Assembly: GCF_022179285.1 (NCBI RefSeq)
Contig: NZ_BPQO01000001.1
Span: forward strand, 310,001-374,000
Length of the DNA stretch: 64,000 nucleotides
Direction: 5' to 3'
Source: Methylobacterium hispanicum
Lineage (GTDB): Bacteria > Pseudomonadota > Alphaproteobacteria > Rhizobiales > Beijerinckiaceae
In this document: one piece after another, positions 48,324 to 56,921 of the stretch
How positions within the stretch are numbered: the stretch's first letter is position 1
Layout: every line of letters begins with the position of its first letter
The notes under the pieces: generated by a model
Told to the model about the DNA's origin: nothing
The model's database searches: none
Seen by the model: the letters and a program-made list of their open reading frames with translations, nothing else
Program-made: the position numbers and the translations under genes

Positions 48324-48782
48324 TCACGCTGCGCCGACCGTCGCCTTCACGATCTTGTCCGGCGAGCGCGGGGGCTCGCCCTTGTTGATCGTGTCGACCA
48401 CGTCCATGCCCTCGATGACCTTGCCCCAGACGGTGTACTGGCGGTCGAGGAAGCGGGCGTCGTCGAAGCAGATGAAGAACTGCGAGTTGGCCGAGTGCGG
48501 GAAGTTCGTGCGGGCCATCGAGCAGGTGCCGCGCACGTGCGGCTCGGCGTTGAACTCGGCGTTGAGGTCGGGCAGGTCCGAGCCGCCGGAGCCCGTGCCG
48601 GTCGGGTCGCCGGTCTGGGCCATGAAGCCGTCGATCACCCGGTGGAAGGGCACGCCGTCGTAGAAGCCCTGGCCAGCCAGCGTCTTGATGCGCTCGACGT
48701 GGTTGGGCGCCAGGTCCGGGCGCAACGCGATCACCACGCGGCCCTTGGTGGTCTCGAGGACGATCGTCTCGTTGTCTGCCAT
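48324..48782 (-). CDS. ppiB: Peptidyl-prolyl cis-trans isomerase, cytoplasmic cyclophilin
   Basis: Encodes 152 aa with no signal peptide. Cyclophilin signatures: TTKGRVVIALRPDLAPNHVE, FYDGVPFHRVIDGFMAQTGD (catalytic Arg), GTCSMARTNFPHSANSQFFI (Gln and Phe of the active site) and LDRQYTVWGKVIEGMDVVD. Start ATG 48782. It pairs with the secreted cyclophilin encoded at 49342-49890 on the same strand. Confidence 0.95.
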   Translation of the reverse strand: MADNETIVLETTKGRVVIALRPDLAPNHVERIKTLAGQGFYDGVPFHRVIDGFMAQTGDPTGTGSGGSDLPDLNAEFNAEPHVRGTCSMARTNFPHSANSQFFICFDDARFLDRQYTVWGKVIEGMDVVDTINKGEPPRSPDKIVKATVGAA

Positions 48783-48878
48783 GTCGTCGTTCTCCGTTGG
48801 TGGAAACTCGTCCCGATCGTCAGGCCGTGCTCGTGCGACGGCCTAACCCGATCCGCGGGCTCGCGGCAAATCGGGAGG

Positions 48879-49211
48879 TCAGCGGGTGCCCCGATAGACG
48901 AGGCGCAGGCCGATCGGCCGGCCGGCGATGGCCCGGCCGAGATCCGGCGTGATCCGGGCCGGCGTGCAGGCCTTGAGCGCCCGCAGGGTCGTCCGGAGGA
49001 GCCGGTTCCTCGCCTCGCCCGCCGCCCCGCTCGTGAAGACGATGCGGGGCGACGCGATGAGGCTGCCGTCCCGCCGCAGGGCGAAGCGGGCCGTGATCTG
49101 GACCTCTCCGTGGCCGAGCCCCGCGGGCGGCTGCCAGCAGGCGGCCAGCACCGGATAGAGCTGGGGCAGCGTGTCGGCGGGTGCCGCCGGAGCCTCGGCG
49201 AGCGGCACCAC
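48879..49211 (-). CDS. Probable secreted protein of unknown function; true start unclear
   Basis: From the only conventional start, GTG 49211, it has 110 aa. But the frame is open upstream to the ppiA stop and would add LARTIRGAALAGALLPGAAS, a convincing signal peptide, with a CTG at 49340 as possible initiator; no ATG, GTG or TTG precedes it. The mature part (QITARFALRRDGSLIASPRI, then ACTPARITPDLGRAIAGRPI) has the beta-alpha-beta look of TonB C-terminal-like or energy-transducing domains. The odd start may reflect a CTG codon, a sequence error or a decayed start. It lies between the two cyclophilin genes. Confidence 0.55.
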   Translation of the reverse strand: MVPLAEAPAAPADTLPQLYPVLAACWQPPAGLGHGEVQITARFALRRDGSLIASPRIVFTSGAAGEARNRLLRTTLRALKACTPARITPDLGRAIAGRPIGLRLVYRGTR

Positions 49212-49341
49212 GACGGTGCCGCGCAGCGTCTGGGGCAGGCTCAGCGGGGGGCCCGGCGCCCCGTAATAGGAGGCCGACGCCGCACCCGGCAGCAGGGCGC
49301 CCGCGAGCGCCGCGCCCCGTATCGTCCGCGCGAGCCTCAGC

Positions 49342-49890
49342 TCACTTGGCCTTCTCGGCCAGCTCCATCTTCACGATCTTGTCCGGGTCCTTCACCGAGC
49401 CGTTGTCGCTCTTGGAGCCCTTCTTGACCTTGTCGACCACGTCCATGCCGTCCGTCACCACGCCGACCACGGTGTAGTTGTTGTTCAGGAAGGTCGCGGG
49501 CGCGAGGCAGATGAAGAACTGGGAGTTCGCGGAGTTCGGGTCCTGCGAGCGGGCCATGCCGACGGTGCCCCGCAGGAACGGCGTCTGCGTGAACTCGGCC
49601 GGGATGTTCGGCAGCTTCGAGCCGCCGGTGCCGTTGCCGTTCGGATCGCCGGTCTGGACCATGAAGCCGTCGATGACGCGGTGGAACTTGAGGCCGTTGT
49701 AGAAACCTTGGCCGACCAGCGTCTTGATCTGCTTGACGTGCTTGGGCGCCAGATCCGGCCGCAGCTCGATGGTGACGCGCCCGTCCTTCGTGTCGAGGTA
49801 GACGGTGTCCGGCCCGGCGGCCTGGGCGGCGGGGGCGAGGCCGATTGCGGCGGCGAGCGCGAGCGCGCCGAGGGCGGTGCGACGGTTCAT
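49342..49890 (-). CDS. ppiA: Peptidyl-prolyl cis-trans isomerase, secreted cyclophilin
   Basis: Encodes 182 aa from ATG 49890; the leader MNRRTALGALALAAAIGL then APAAQAA is a signal peptide, so it acts in the periplasm. An upstream ATG at 49923 would place extra residues before the signal and is disfavoured. Active site: GLKFHRVIDGFMVQTGDPNG, GTVGMARSQDPNSANSQFFI, NYTVVGVVTDGMDVV. It lies 29 bases after coaD on the same strand. Confidence 0.94.
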   Translation of the reverse strand: MNRRTALGALALAAAIGLAPAAQAAGPDTVYLDTKDGRVTIELRPDLAPKHVKQIKTLVGQGFYNGLKFHRVIDGFMVQTGDPNGNGTGGSKLPNIPAEFTQTPFLRGTVGMARSQDPNSANSQFFICLAPATFLNNNYTVVGVVTDGMDVVDKVKKGSKSDNGSVKDPDKIVKMELAEKAK

Positions 49891-49919
49891 GCGGGGCATC
49901 TCCGGTTGGTCGTGGACAC

Positions 49920-50423
49920 TCAAGGGGCTTTGGCGAAGCGCGCGGCGAGGCGCGCCGCCACCGGCCCCGGTACGAAGGGGGCGACGTCGCCGCCCATCGC
50001 GGCGATCTGGCGGACGAGGGTCGCGGTGATCGGTCTCACCTGGATCGAGGCCGGCAGGAACACGGTCTGGACCTCGGGCGCCATCGCGCCGTTCATGCCG
50101 GCGAGCTGCATCTCGTAGTCGAGGTCGGTGCCGTCGCGCAGGCCCCGGATGAACAGGGTGGCGCCGCAGCGCCGGGCCGCCGCGACCGCGAGATCGTCGA
50201 AGCGCGCGATCTCCAGCTCCGCCCCCTCGGCCCGCGCCAGCGGCCCACAGGTCTCGCGGAGAAGCTCGGCCCGCTCCTCGGCGCTGAAGAGCGGCGTCTT
50301 TCCCGGATGCACGCCGATGGCGATCACGAGGCGCGACACCAGCCGGCAGGCCTGGCGCACGACGTCGAGGTGGCCGTTCGTCACCGGATCGAAGGAGCCG
50401 GCGTAGAGGGCGGTGCGCGTCAT
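49920..50423 (-). CDS. coaD: Phosphopantetheine adenylyltransferase
   Basis: Joins 4'-phosphopantetheine and ATP to dephospho-CoA, the fourth step of CoA synthesis. It has 167 aa. Nucleotidyltransferase signatures: [20 protein letters not shown] (with the TxGH motif), [20 protein letters not shown], and [20 protein letters not shown] at the position of the ISSTxVR motif (here ITATLVR). Start ATG 50423. It heads the coaD-ppiA group. Confidence 0.95.
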   Translation of the reverse strand: MTRTALYAGSFDPVTNGHLDVVRQACRLVSRLVIAIGVHPGKTPLFSAEERAELLRETCGPLARAEGAELEIARFDDLAVAAARRCGATLFIRGLRDGTDLDYEMQLAGMNGAMAPEVQTVFLPASIQVRPITATLVRQIAAMGGDVAPFVPGPVAARLAARFAKAP

Positions 50424-50507
50424 CGCCTCCGCCCTAAAGCATTTTCTCGGGGAACGGAACCGTGGCGGCCAGTGCTTGAGGACAGGCCTGAAGCAATTGG
50501 GGCTGGG

Positions 50508-51035
50508 TCAATAGCGGTCGGACCGGACGATTCCGCACCGATTGATCCACGCTAGGGGCAGGACGTTAACGGCGACATTCGGTGGCACCTCGTAGAATGC
50601 CAATCTCCGATAGCTCCAGGCGTACGGCTTACAATCCTTGATCGCCGCCGTGTGTAAAAACGACTGAAAATCTGCAGGAGCCTTGCGGATAGACTTGAAG
50701 AAAGAGCTCTCATCGACGGAATCGGGCACGAGCACGAGGATACCCTGATGGCGGATCCTGTCCGCGTAGATCCCCACGCTCAGAGTTGGCAGGATTACGG
50801 CTAGGACAGTGAAAATCGGCCACCGAAGGAGATCGAAGATTTTGCCTTTTCGTGGAAGCGCGAAAACCAGCGCCGAGATGGCGACGCAGATAGCAGCGAC
50901 TTGCCGCCAATAGGGAATGCCAAGTCGATCAGACCAGAACGTTGCGAGACCGATGGGTTGCGCCGGATCGCCGAACAACGCCACCGTCACCACGCCGTAA
51001 GCGAGCGCGGCGAGAAAGAGCTTCGCGATCCCCAT
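50508..51035 (-). CDS. Small membrane protein of unknown function, lower GC than neighbours
   Basis: Encodes 175 aa from ATG 51035 (or 192 from ATG 51086). Two or three TM helices in the first 95 residues (IAKLFLAALAYGVVTVALFG, VAAICVAISALVFALP, PIFTVLAVILPTLSVGIYAD) and an extracytoplasmic domain with two Cys (DCKPYAWSYRRLAF and INRCGIVRS). Codon third positions are visibly less G/C-biased than in gyrA and coaD, which suggests later acquisition. No family recognised. Confidence 0.65.
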   Translation of the reverse strand: MGIAKLFLAALAYGVVTVALFGDPAQPIGLATFWSDRLGIPYWRQVAAICVAISALVFALPRKGKIFDLLRWPIFTVLAVILPTLSVGIYADRIRHQGILVLVPDSVDESSFFKSIRKAPADFQSFLHTAAIKDCKPYAWSYRRLAFYEVPPNVAVNVLPLAWINRCGIVRSDRY

Positions 51036-51175
51036 CTCCGACTGCCTACTCGCTGCAGGCGAGAATGCGTCGCGCGCAGAAGGCATTGTCGCGCTCAGTT
51101 CCCGCAGATCCGCTCAGAGCCAGATGGCGATCCGGCAACGGGAGCGCGCCTCCTGTTGAGGCACGCTCCCGGCGC

Positions 51176-53896
51176 TCAGGCCTCGTCCTCCTCGGCCCCG
51201 TCCTCGCCCTCGATGTGCTCGACGGAGACCACGCGCTCGGCCTTGTCGGTGTTGAACACCGTCACGCCCTGCGAGGCGCGGCCGACGATGCGGATGTCGT
51301 CCACCGGCACCCGGATGAGCTGGCCGGCATTCGTCACCAGCATGATCTGGTCGGTGCTCTCGACGGGGAAGGAGGCGACCAGCTTGCCGTTGCGGGCGTT
51401 GACCCGCATCGCCGTGATGCCCTTTCCGCCGCGGTTCGAGGTTCGGTACTCGAAGGACGACGAGCGCTTGCCGAAGCCGTTCTCGGAGAGCGTCAGCACG
51501 AACTGCTCCGCTCCACCCATCTCCGAGTAGCGCTCGGTCGAGATCGCGGCGGCGCTCGCCTCCTCGGCCTCGCCGTTGTCTCCGGCGTCCTCGCCGTCGC
51601 CGATGACCGCGCGGCGCATCTTGAGATAGCCGGCGCGCTCCTCAGGCGACGCCTCGAAGTGGTTGAGGATCGCCATCGAGATCACGCGGTCGCCCGAGCC
51701 CAGGTTGATGCCGCGCACGCCGGTCGAATCGCGGCCCTTGAACACGCGCACGTCCTCGACGGGGAAGCGGATGCACTGCCCCTCGGCGGTGGTCAGCAGC
51801 ACGTTCTGGTCCGGCCGGCAGATCTCGACGTGGACGATGTGGTCGCCCGCATCCAGCTTCATGGCGATCTTGCCGTTGCGGTTCACCTGCACGAAGTCCG
51901 AGAGCTTGTTGCGCCGGACGTTGCCGGAGGCGGTCGCGAACATCACGTCGAGGGTCTCCCAGGAGGCCTCGTCCTCGGGAAGCGGCATGATTGTGGTGAT
52001 GCGCTCGCCCTCCTGCTGCAGCTGCAGGATGTTCACGAGCGCCTTGCCGCGGGCGTTCGGGGCCGCCACCGGCAGGCGCCAGACCTTCTCCTTGTAGGCC
52101 TGGCCCTGGTCGGAGAAGAACAGCACCGGCGTGTGGGTGTTGGCCACGAACAGCCGGGTGACGAAATCCTCGTCGCGGGTGCTCATCCCCGAGCGGCCCT
52201 TGCCGCCGCGGCGCTGCGACCGGTAGGTCGAGAGCGGCACGCGCTTGACGTAGCCGGCGTGGGACACGGTCACCACCATGTCCTCCCGGGCGATCAGATC
52301 CTCGTCCTCGACGTTCGAGTCGAAGTCCACGATCTCGGTCCGGCGCGGCGTGGCGAAGAGGGCACGCACCTCGGCGAGCTCGTGCTTGACGATGCCCTGG
52401 ATGCGGGCGCGCGAGCGCAGGATGTCGAGGTAGTCGGCGATCTCGTCGGCGAGCGTCTTCAGCTCGTCCCCGACCTCGTCGCGGCCGAGCGCGGTGAGGC
52501 GCTGCAGGCGCAGGTCCAGGATGGCGCGGGCCTGCGTCTCGGAGAGCCGGTAGGTGCCGTCCTCGGAGACGCGGTGGCGCGGGTCGTCGACGAGCGCGAT
52601 CAGCGGGGCGATGTCGTGGGCCGGCCAGTCGCGGCCCATCAGCGCCTCGCGGGCGGCGTTCGGGTCCGGCGCGGTGCGGATGAGGCGGATCACCTCATCG
52701 ATGTTGGCGACCGCGATCGCGAGGCCGCACAGGACGTGGGCGCGCTCCCGGGCCTTGCCGAGCAGGAACTTGGTGCGCCGGGAGACAACCTCCTCGCGGA
52801 AGTCGTTGAAGGCCTGGAGCAGGTCCTTCAGGTTCATCAGCTCGGGGCGACCGCCGTTCAGCGCCACCATGTTGCAGCCGAAGGAGGATTGCAGCGGCGT
52901 GTAGCGGTAGAGCTGGTTCAGCACGACGTCGGCCATCGCGTCGCGCTTGATCTCGACCACGATCCGCATGCCGGAGCGGTCGGACTCGTCGCGCAGGTCC
53001 GAGATGCCCTCGACGCGCTTCTCCTTCACCAGCTCGGCGATCTTCTCGATCAAGGTCGCCTTGTTCACCTGGAACGGGATCTCGGTGAAGATCAGCGCCT
53101 CGCGCTCCTTGCGCAGCTCCTCCACGTGGGACTTCGCCCGCATGATGATGGAGCCGCGGCCGGTGTTGTAGGCCTGGCGCGTGCCGGCGCGGCCGAGGAT
53201 CAGGCCGCCGGTCGGGAAATCGGGGCCGGGCACGATCTCGATCAGCTGCTCGATCGTCAGGCCCGGATCGTCGATCAGCGCCACGCAGGCGTCGATCAGC
53301 TCGCCGAGATTGTGCGGCGGGATGTTGGTGGCCATGCCGACCGCGATGCCGCCCGCGCCGTTGGCGAGCAGGTTCGGGAAGCGGGCCGGCAGAACGGTCG
53401 GCTCTTCCCGCGACTCGTCGTAGTTCGGTCCGAAATCGACGGTGTTCTTGTCGATGTCGGTGAGCAGCGCGGTGGCGGGTTTGGCCAGCCGCGACTCGGT
53501 GTAGCGCATGGCCGCCGGCGGATCGCCGTCGACCGAGCCGAAATTGCCCTGCCCGTCGATGAGCATCAGGCGCATGGAGAAGTCCTGCGCCATCCGCACG
53601 AGGGCGTCGTAGATCGATTGGTCCCCGTGCGGGTGGTAGAGACCGATCACGTCGCCGACGATGCGGGCCGACTTGACGTATTTGCGCTCCGGCAGGTGCC
53701 CCGACTCGAAGGCCGAGTAGAGGATGCGCCGGTGCACGGGCTTGAGCCCGTCGCGCGCGTCGGGGAGCGCGCGGCTCACGATCACGCTCATCGCGTAATC
53801 GAGGTAGGAGCGGCGCATCTCGTCGGTGATGGAGACGGGGCGGATGTCGGTGGCGGGCGGCGGCGCGCCGGCTCCCGGATCGTTGGTCTCGGCCAA
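51176..53896 (-). CDS. gyrA: DNA gyrase subunit A
   Basis: The breakage-reunion subunit of gyrase, 906 aa. Start TTG 53896 is chosen because the conserved [20 protein letters not shown] begins near residue 24 and no ATG lies before it. Catalytic Tyr 132 is in [12 protein letters not shown]. The quinolone region reads [10 protein letters not shown]: Gln 93 stands at E. coli Ser 83 and Ser 94 at Ala 84, with Asp 97 kept. The C-terminal part has the beta-pinwheel repeats, including the GyrA-box-like [11 protein letters not shown] near residue 565. The leader holds a small GGGGCG/CGCCCC hairpin at 53919-53933 and an AT-rich patch at about 53979-54003 that probably carries the promoter. Confidence 0.97.
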   Translation of the reverse strand: MAETNDPGAGAPPPATDIRPVSITDEMRRSYLDYAMSVIVSRALPDARDGLKPVHRRILYSAFESGHLPERKYVKSARIVGDVIGLYHPHGDQSIYDALVRMAQDFSMRLMLIDGQGNFGSVDGDPPAAMRYTESRLAKPATALLTDIDKNTVDFGPNYDESREEPTVLPARFPNLLANGAGGIAVGMATNIPPHNLGELIDACVALIDDPGLTIEQLIEIVPGPDFPTGGLILGRAGTRQAYNTGRGSIIMRAKSHVEELRKEREALIFTEIPFQVNKATLIEKIAELVKEKRVEGISDLRDESDRSGMRIVVEIKRDAMADVVLNQLYRYTPLQSSFGCNMVALNGGRPELMNLKDLLQAFNDFREEVVSRRTKFLLGKARERAHVLCGLAIAVANIDEVIRLIRTAPDPNAAREALMGRDWPAHDIAPLIALVDDPRHRVSEDGTYRLSETQARAILDLRLQRLTALGRDEVGDELKTLADEIADYLDILRSRARIQGIVKHELAEVRALFATPRRTEIVDFDSNVEDEDLIAREDMVVTVSHAGYVKRVPLSTYRSQRRGGKGRSGMSTRDEDFVTRLFVANTHTPVLFFSDQGQAYKEKVWRLPVAAPNARGKALVNILQLQQEGERITTIMPLPEDEASWETLDVMFATASGNVRRNKLSDFVQVNRNGKIAMKLDAGDHIVHVEICRPDQNVLLTTAEGQCIRFPVEDVRVFKGRDSTGVRGINLGSGDRVISMAILNHFEASPEERAGYLKMRRAVIGDGEDAGDNGEAEEASAAAISTERYSEMGGAEQFVLTLSENGFGKRSSSFEYRTSNRGGKGITAMRVNARNGKLVASFPVESTDQIMLVTNAGQLIRVPVDDIRIVGRASQGVTVFNTDKAERVVSVEHIEGEDGAEEDEA

Positions 53897-54029
53897 GGCT
53901 ACCTGTCCAGAATCTGGGGCGTACCGCCCCGGCTCGGGTCGCGTCGCGCCCGCCCGGACGGGGGCGCGGGAAGATCCGTGATATCAAATGGTTAAATAAG
54001 ACTCACGGAGCCCCCGCGCAAGCGCGGCC

Positions 54030-54326
54030 TCAGGCGGCCAGCGGCATCGCCGCGCGGGCCGAAGCCTTTCCGATCCCGAGGAAATCCTCGACCGCCGCGA
54101 GGTCCGGGAAGCTCATGAATTCGGGCCGCAGCGGCGCGGGCAGGCCCTCGAAGCCGAGGCCCGGGAAGGCGTCGGGGTTCGGGTAGAGCTGCCAGGGCGC
54201 GCCCGCTTCCGCGGGCTGGAACAGCATCGCCACCTTGCGGCGGCCGAGTTTCACCAGCCGCGTCGGGCTGTAGCTCAGGGTCTCGATCGCGTAGCGGTCC
54301 TGACGACGGTCGGCGGCGCGGCGCAT
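54030..54326 (-). CDS. Small protein downstream of a putative SOS-controlled gene
   Basis: Encodes 98 aa from ATG 54326, with GAGGAG upstream. Residues suggest a small alpha/beta fold: DRYAIETLSYSPTRLVKLG, RRKVAMLFQPAEAGAPWQLY, EFMSFPDLAAVEDFLGIGKA. No signal or TM. It begins 42 bases after the stop of the phage-like gene at 54369, so they probably share the LexA/DnaA-box promoter. Function unknown. Confidence 0.6.
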   Translation of the reverse strand: MRRAADRRQDRYAIETLSYSPTRLVKLGRRKVAMLFQPAEAGAPWQLYPNPDAFPGLGFEGLPAPLRPEFMSFPDLAAVEDFLGIGKASARAAMPLAA

Positions 54327-54368
54327 CGGGGGCTCCTCTCGTTCGAAGTCGGGGGTCGGACGTCTCGA

Positions 54369-55043
54369 TCAGGCGGCGCGGCGTCGGCCCTTGGTACCGG
54401 GCCAGCCGAGCGCCACGAGGCGGGCCTTGGCGTAGTCGCGCACCTCGTCGCGGGTGCCTTGCGGCATGCCGGCGAGGATCCGTTGCGTCTCGCCCGCCAG
54501 CATCAGGTCGGTGACGGCGTTGATGGTGTCGGTCGCGTCGATGGCGCGTTTCAGGTCGGCCTCGGCCTCCGTCACCTCGTCGAAGGCGGGCGCCTCGAAA
54601 TCCTCGTCCACCGCCTGCACCTCGGCCAGGCGCCCGCCGCGGAACTCGTCGGCCTCCTCCTCGGAATAGACGAGGCCGTGCAGCTCGATCAGCTTGAGGA
54701 TGACGCGGTCCTTCCCCCGCTTCTCGGCCATGGCGTAGACGTAGGCCGCCTGCTTGCCCGAGACGCGGTAGTTCACGTTCACCAGCGCCTCGCCGATCGA
54801 CCACTCGACGCGCTCGGTCCCGGCCTTGGCGCCCGGAAGGTGCCCGGTCACCAGCACCACGGCCTCGTCGCGCTCGGCCCGGATGATCGTCGGCGGGTCG
54901 AAGCGGATGCCGGCCTGCGCGGCGATGCGCTCCAGGGTCTTGTGGTAGATCACCGCCGTGCCCTGAACCCGCCAGACGTTGCCGGCGAAAGGCTCGCCGT
55001 AGCGGACCAGGGTGTCGGCGATCTGCTTGTCGGCGGTTCGCAT
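54369..55043 (-). CDS. Phage-like protein, probably SOS-regulated
   Basis: Encodes 224 aa from ATG 55043 with GAGGTGAG upstream. The middle segment VWRVQGTAVIYHKTLERIAA, then NVNYRVSGKQAAYVYAMAEK and KDRVILKLIELHGLVYSEEE, follows a pattern I know from hypothetical proteins of alphaproteobacterial phages, often near recombination genes. A DNA-annealing or repair role is a guess. Residues about 145-200 are an acidic helical tail and the end is basic (GTKGRRRAA). Upstream lie a perfect GTTC-N7-GTTC LexA box and a perfect DnaA box in a plausible promoter. No other phage gene is nearby. Confidence 0.6.
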   Translation of the reverse strand: MRTADKQIADTLVRYGEPFAGNVWRVQGTAVIYHKTLERIAAQAGIRFDPPTIIRAERDEAVVLVTGHLPGAKAGTERVEWSIGEALVNVNYRVSGKQAAYVYAMAEKRGKDRVILKLIELHGLVYSEEEADEFRGGRLAEVQAVDEDFEAPAFDEVTEAEADLKRAIDATDTINAVTDLMLAGETQRILAGMPQGTRDEVRDYAKARLVALGWPGTKGRRRAA

Positions 55044-55089
55044 GGGCTCTCACCTCGGGGCCGGCCGCGCCGCGGAAGCGCGGCCATTC

Positions 55090-55139
55090 GTTCCTGTTTT
55101 GTTCTTACCCTTTATGGAGGGTTATCCACAGGCTTGCAA
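55090..55139 (-). promoter_or_regulatory. Promoter with LexA (SOS) box and DnaA box
   Basis: On the minus strand: TTGCAA (55139-55134), 17 bases, CATAAA (55116-55111), then GAAC-N7-GAAC (55104-55090), the known alphaproteobacterial LexA operator, placed over the expected transcript start. The spacer between the two boxes contains TGTGGATAA (the complement of TTATCCACA, 55122-55130), an exact DnaA box. The start codon is 47 bases downstream of the LexA box. Confidence 0.65.
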
Positions 55140-55300
55140 GGGGTGACCGGGCTTGACGGGCGTGATTCGAGGCCCGCCTGCGACTACCGCGCGGCGCATA
55201 GTGCGCGGGTCCCCGGAGCCGTAGCGGAGGGCACGGTGCGGTTCCGGGCCGAAGCCGGGCCGCCCCCCGCAGCGGGCGGAGTGGCGGGTGCGGCCCGCCC

Positions 55301-55603
55301 CTAATTCTGCCCGTCCCGGCCCATCTGCAGGGCCACGCAGGTCCGCACGAGATCGCCCAGCGTCAGCTCCTTCGTGTCGCCGATATTGGCCGTCTCCTCC
55401 AGACAGCGCATGAAATAGGTGTTGCTGAGGTCCGGGGAGAGCTGCGTCATCGACCTGCCCATCCGGTTGGTGAAGTCGATCTTCTCCTCCATGCCGGCCC
55501 GCGGCCAGAGGGAGGCCTTGTCGTCGAGCTTGAGCCGTGCCGCCGCCTGGGCGGCGACCGGGACCATCGCGATCGAGACGATAACGAGACGCAGCACAGA
55601 CAT
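55301..55603 (-). CDS. Small secreted protein of unknown function
   Basis: Encodes 100 aa from ATG 55603 with GGAGGATC upstream. Signal peptide SVLRLVIVSIAMVPVAAQAA; the mature part contains two Cys (FMRCLEETANIGDTKELTLG and DLVRTCVALQ) that could bond. The amphipathic C-terminal half resembles small periplasmic helper proteins, but no family is recognised. The leader is AT-rich (55621-55648). Confidence 0.65.
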   Translation of the reverse strand: MSVLRLVIVSIAMVPVAAQAAARLKLDDKASLWPRAGMEEKIDFTNRMGRSMTQLSPDLSNTYFMRCLEETANIGDTKELTLGDLVRTCVALQMGRDGQN

Positions 55604-55954
55604 CGGGGATCCTCCGCTCTTCTAAAATTCTTATTTGAAATCAATTGCCTGCCGGTGGCTGCCGTCTACATAGCGCTCGTGTGGGCGCGGCAAGGCGGCA
55701 GCCGGGCCGGGCGGCTTAGCCCGGAAGAGGACCTCGCCGAACGGTGGCCCCGGCGGTATGCGGACGTACCGTCCGCGGTCCACTCGCCGCAGCGCTCTCG
55801 CCGCGGCCCTCTCGCGATCCCGGGGGGCATCGGCCGAACCACTTTCGGTTGCAGATGACCGGCACTTGCCAGCCACCCGTCCGCGACCTACTTTGCGATG
55901 CAAAGCAGACCGTAGCCGCAGACCGCGAACCGGACCACACGGGGGTTTTGGCCG
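55604..55954. other. Divergent intergenic region
   Basis: About 350 bases between a minus-strand secreted protein gene and a plus-strand membrane protein gene. An AT-rich patch at 55621-55648 is the likely promoter of the former. The remainder shows no convincing ORF, RNA or repeat. Confidence 0.45.
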
Positions 55955-56572
55955 ATGCGCGACCTCGACAGAGCCCTGGCGGACATCGTCGCGATCCGCA
56001 GCCAGCTTGCGCGCGACGAGACCTTCCGCGGCCTCGGCGCCGCGACCGTGGCGGCGACCGGCATCGTCGCCCTCATGGTGGCGGGCGCCCAGGCCCTTTG
56101 GCTGGGCGATCCGAACGCGCGGCCGCTGCTGTTCTTCACCATCTGGGTCGGCGCGGCGCTCGTTGCCTTCGCGCTCGTCGGTGTCGAGACCGTGCGGCGC
56201 TCGCGCCGGATCCATTCGGGCCTGGCCGACGCGATGATCTGGAACGCCATCGAGGTGTTCCTGCCCACCGCCGGCGCCGGCGCCTGCCTCGGCCTGGTGA
56301 TCGGGCGCTTCGCGCCGGAGGCGGCCTGGATGCTACCCGGCCTCTGGCAGGTGCTCACCGGGCTCGGCCTGTTCGCCTCGGCGCGCATCCTGCCGCGCAG
56401 CGTGCAGAGCGTGGCGGCCTGGTACCTGCTCGCCGGCCTCGGCGGTCTGGCGCTCGCGAGCACCACGCACGCCCTCTCGCCCTGGCTGATGGGCCTGCCC
56501 TTCTTTCTCGGCCAGGGCTGGCTCGCCCTGATCCTCCATCGCGCGACGCGGGGCGACGATGGCGCTCGCTGA
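55955..56572 (+). CDS. Multi-pass membrane protein of unknown function
   Basis: Encodes 205 aa. After a short cytoplasmic helix (MRDLDRALADIVAIRSQLAR) there are about six TM segments: GAATVAATGIVALMVAGAQ, LFFTIWVGAALVAFALVGV, VFLPTAGAGACLGLVIG, LPGLWQVLTGLGLFASARIL, SVAAWYLLAGLGGLALAS and LMGLPFFLGQGWLALIL. The next gene, a winged-helix regulator, overlaps its end by 14 bases, so both belong to one operon with the UppS-like gene. No family recognised. Confidence 0.7.
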   Translation: MRDLDRALADIVAIRSQLARDETFRGLGAATVAATGIVALMVAGAQALWLGDPNARPLLFFTIWVGAALVAFALVGVETVRRSRRIHSGLADAMIWNAIEVFLPTAGAGACLGLVIGRFAPEAAWMLPGLWQVLTGLGLFASARILPRSVQSVAAWYLLAGLGGLALASTTHALSPWLMGLPFFLGQGWLALILHRATRGDDGAR

Positions 56573-56921
56573 CGCGGACGAGGGCCGGTTCTCCTACGAG
56601 GGCCTGGACCGGACCATCCACGAGAAGGCGCGCCTCGGCGTGCTGACCTCGCTGGTCGGCCACCCCAAGGGGCTCCCCTTCCCCGACCTGAAACGGCTCT
56701 GCAACCTGACCGACGGCAATCTCAGCCGGCACCTCGCGGTGTTGCAGGAGGCCGGGCTGGTGAGCCTGCAGAAGGGCCACGCCCACAACCGGCCGCAGAC
56801 GCTCTGCCGCCTGACGCCGGCCGGGCGCGCGCGCTTCCTCGAATACCTCGCGGTGCTGGAACGGGTGGTGCGCGACGCGGCCGAGGCCGCGGGGCCCGCC
56901 CCGGACCTGAAGACCGCCTGA
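56559..56921 (+). CDS. Winged-helix transcriptional regulator (HTH_34/MarR-like)
   Basis: Encodes 120 aa: a helix-turn-helix with [20 protein letters not shown], the recognition helix in [20 protein letters not shown], and a wing [20 protein letters not shown]. This is the single-domain HTH_34 type that represses nearby genes in other bacteria. It overlaps the membrane-protein gene upstream by 14 bases and its stop overlaps the UppS-like start by one base (TGATG). It probably controls its own operon; the ligand is unknown. Confidence 0.85.
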   Translation: MALADADEGRFSYEGLDRTIHEKARLGVLTSLVGHPKGLPFPDLKRLCNLTDGNLSRHLAVLQEAGLVSLQKGHAHNRPQTLCRLTPAGRARFLEYLAVLERVVRDAAEAAGPAPDLKTA

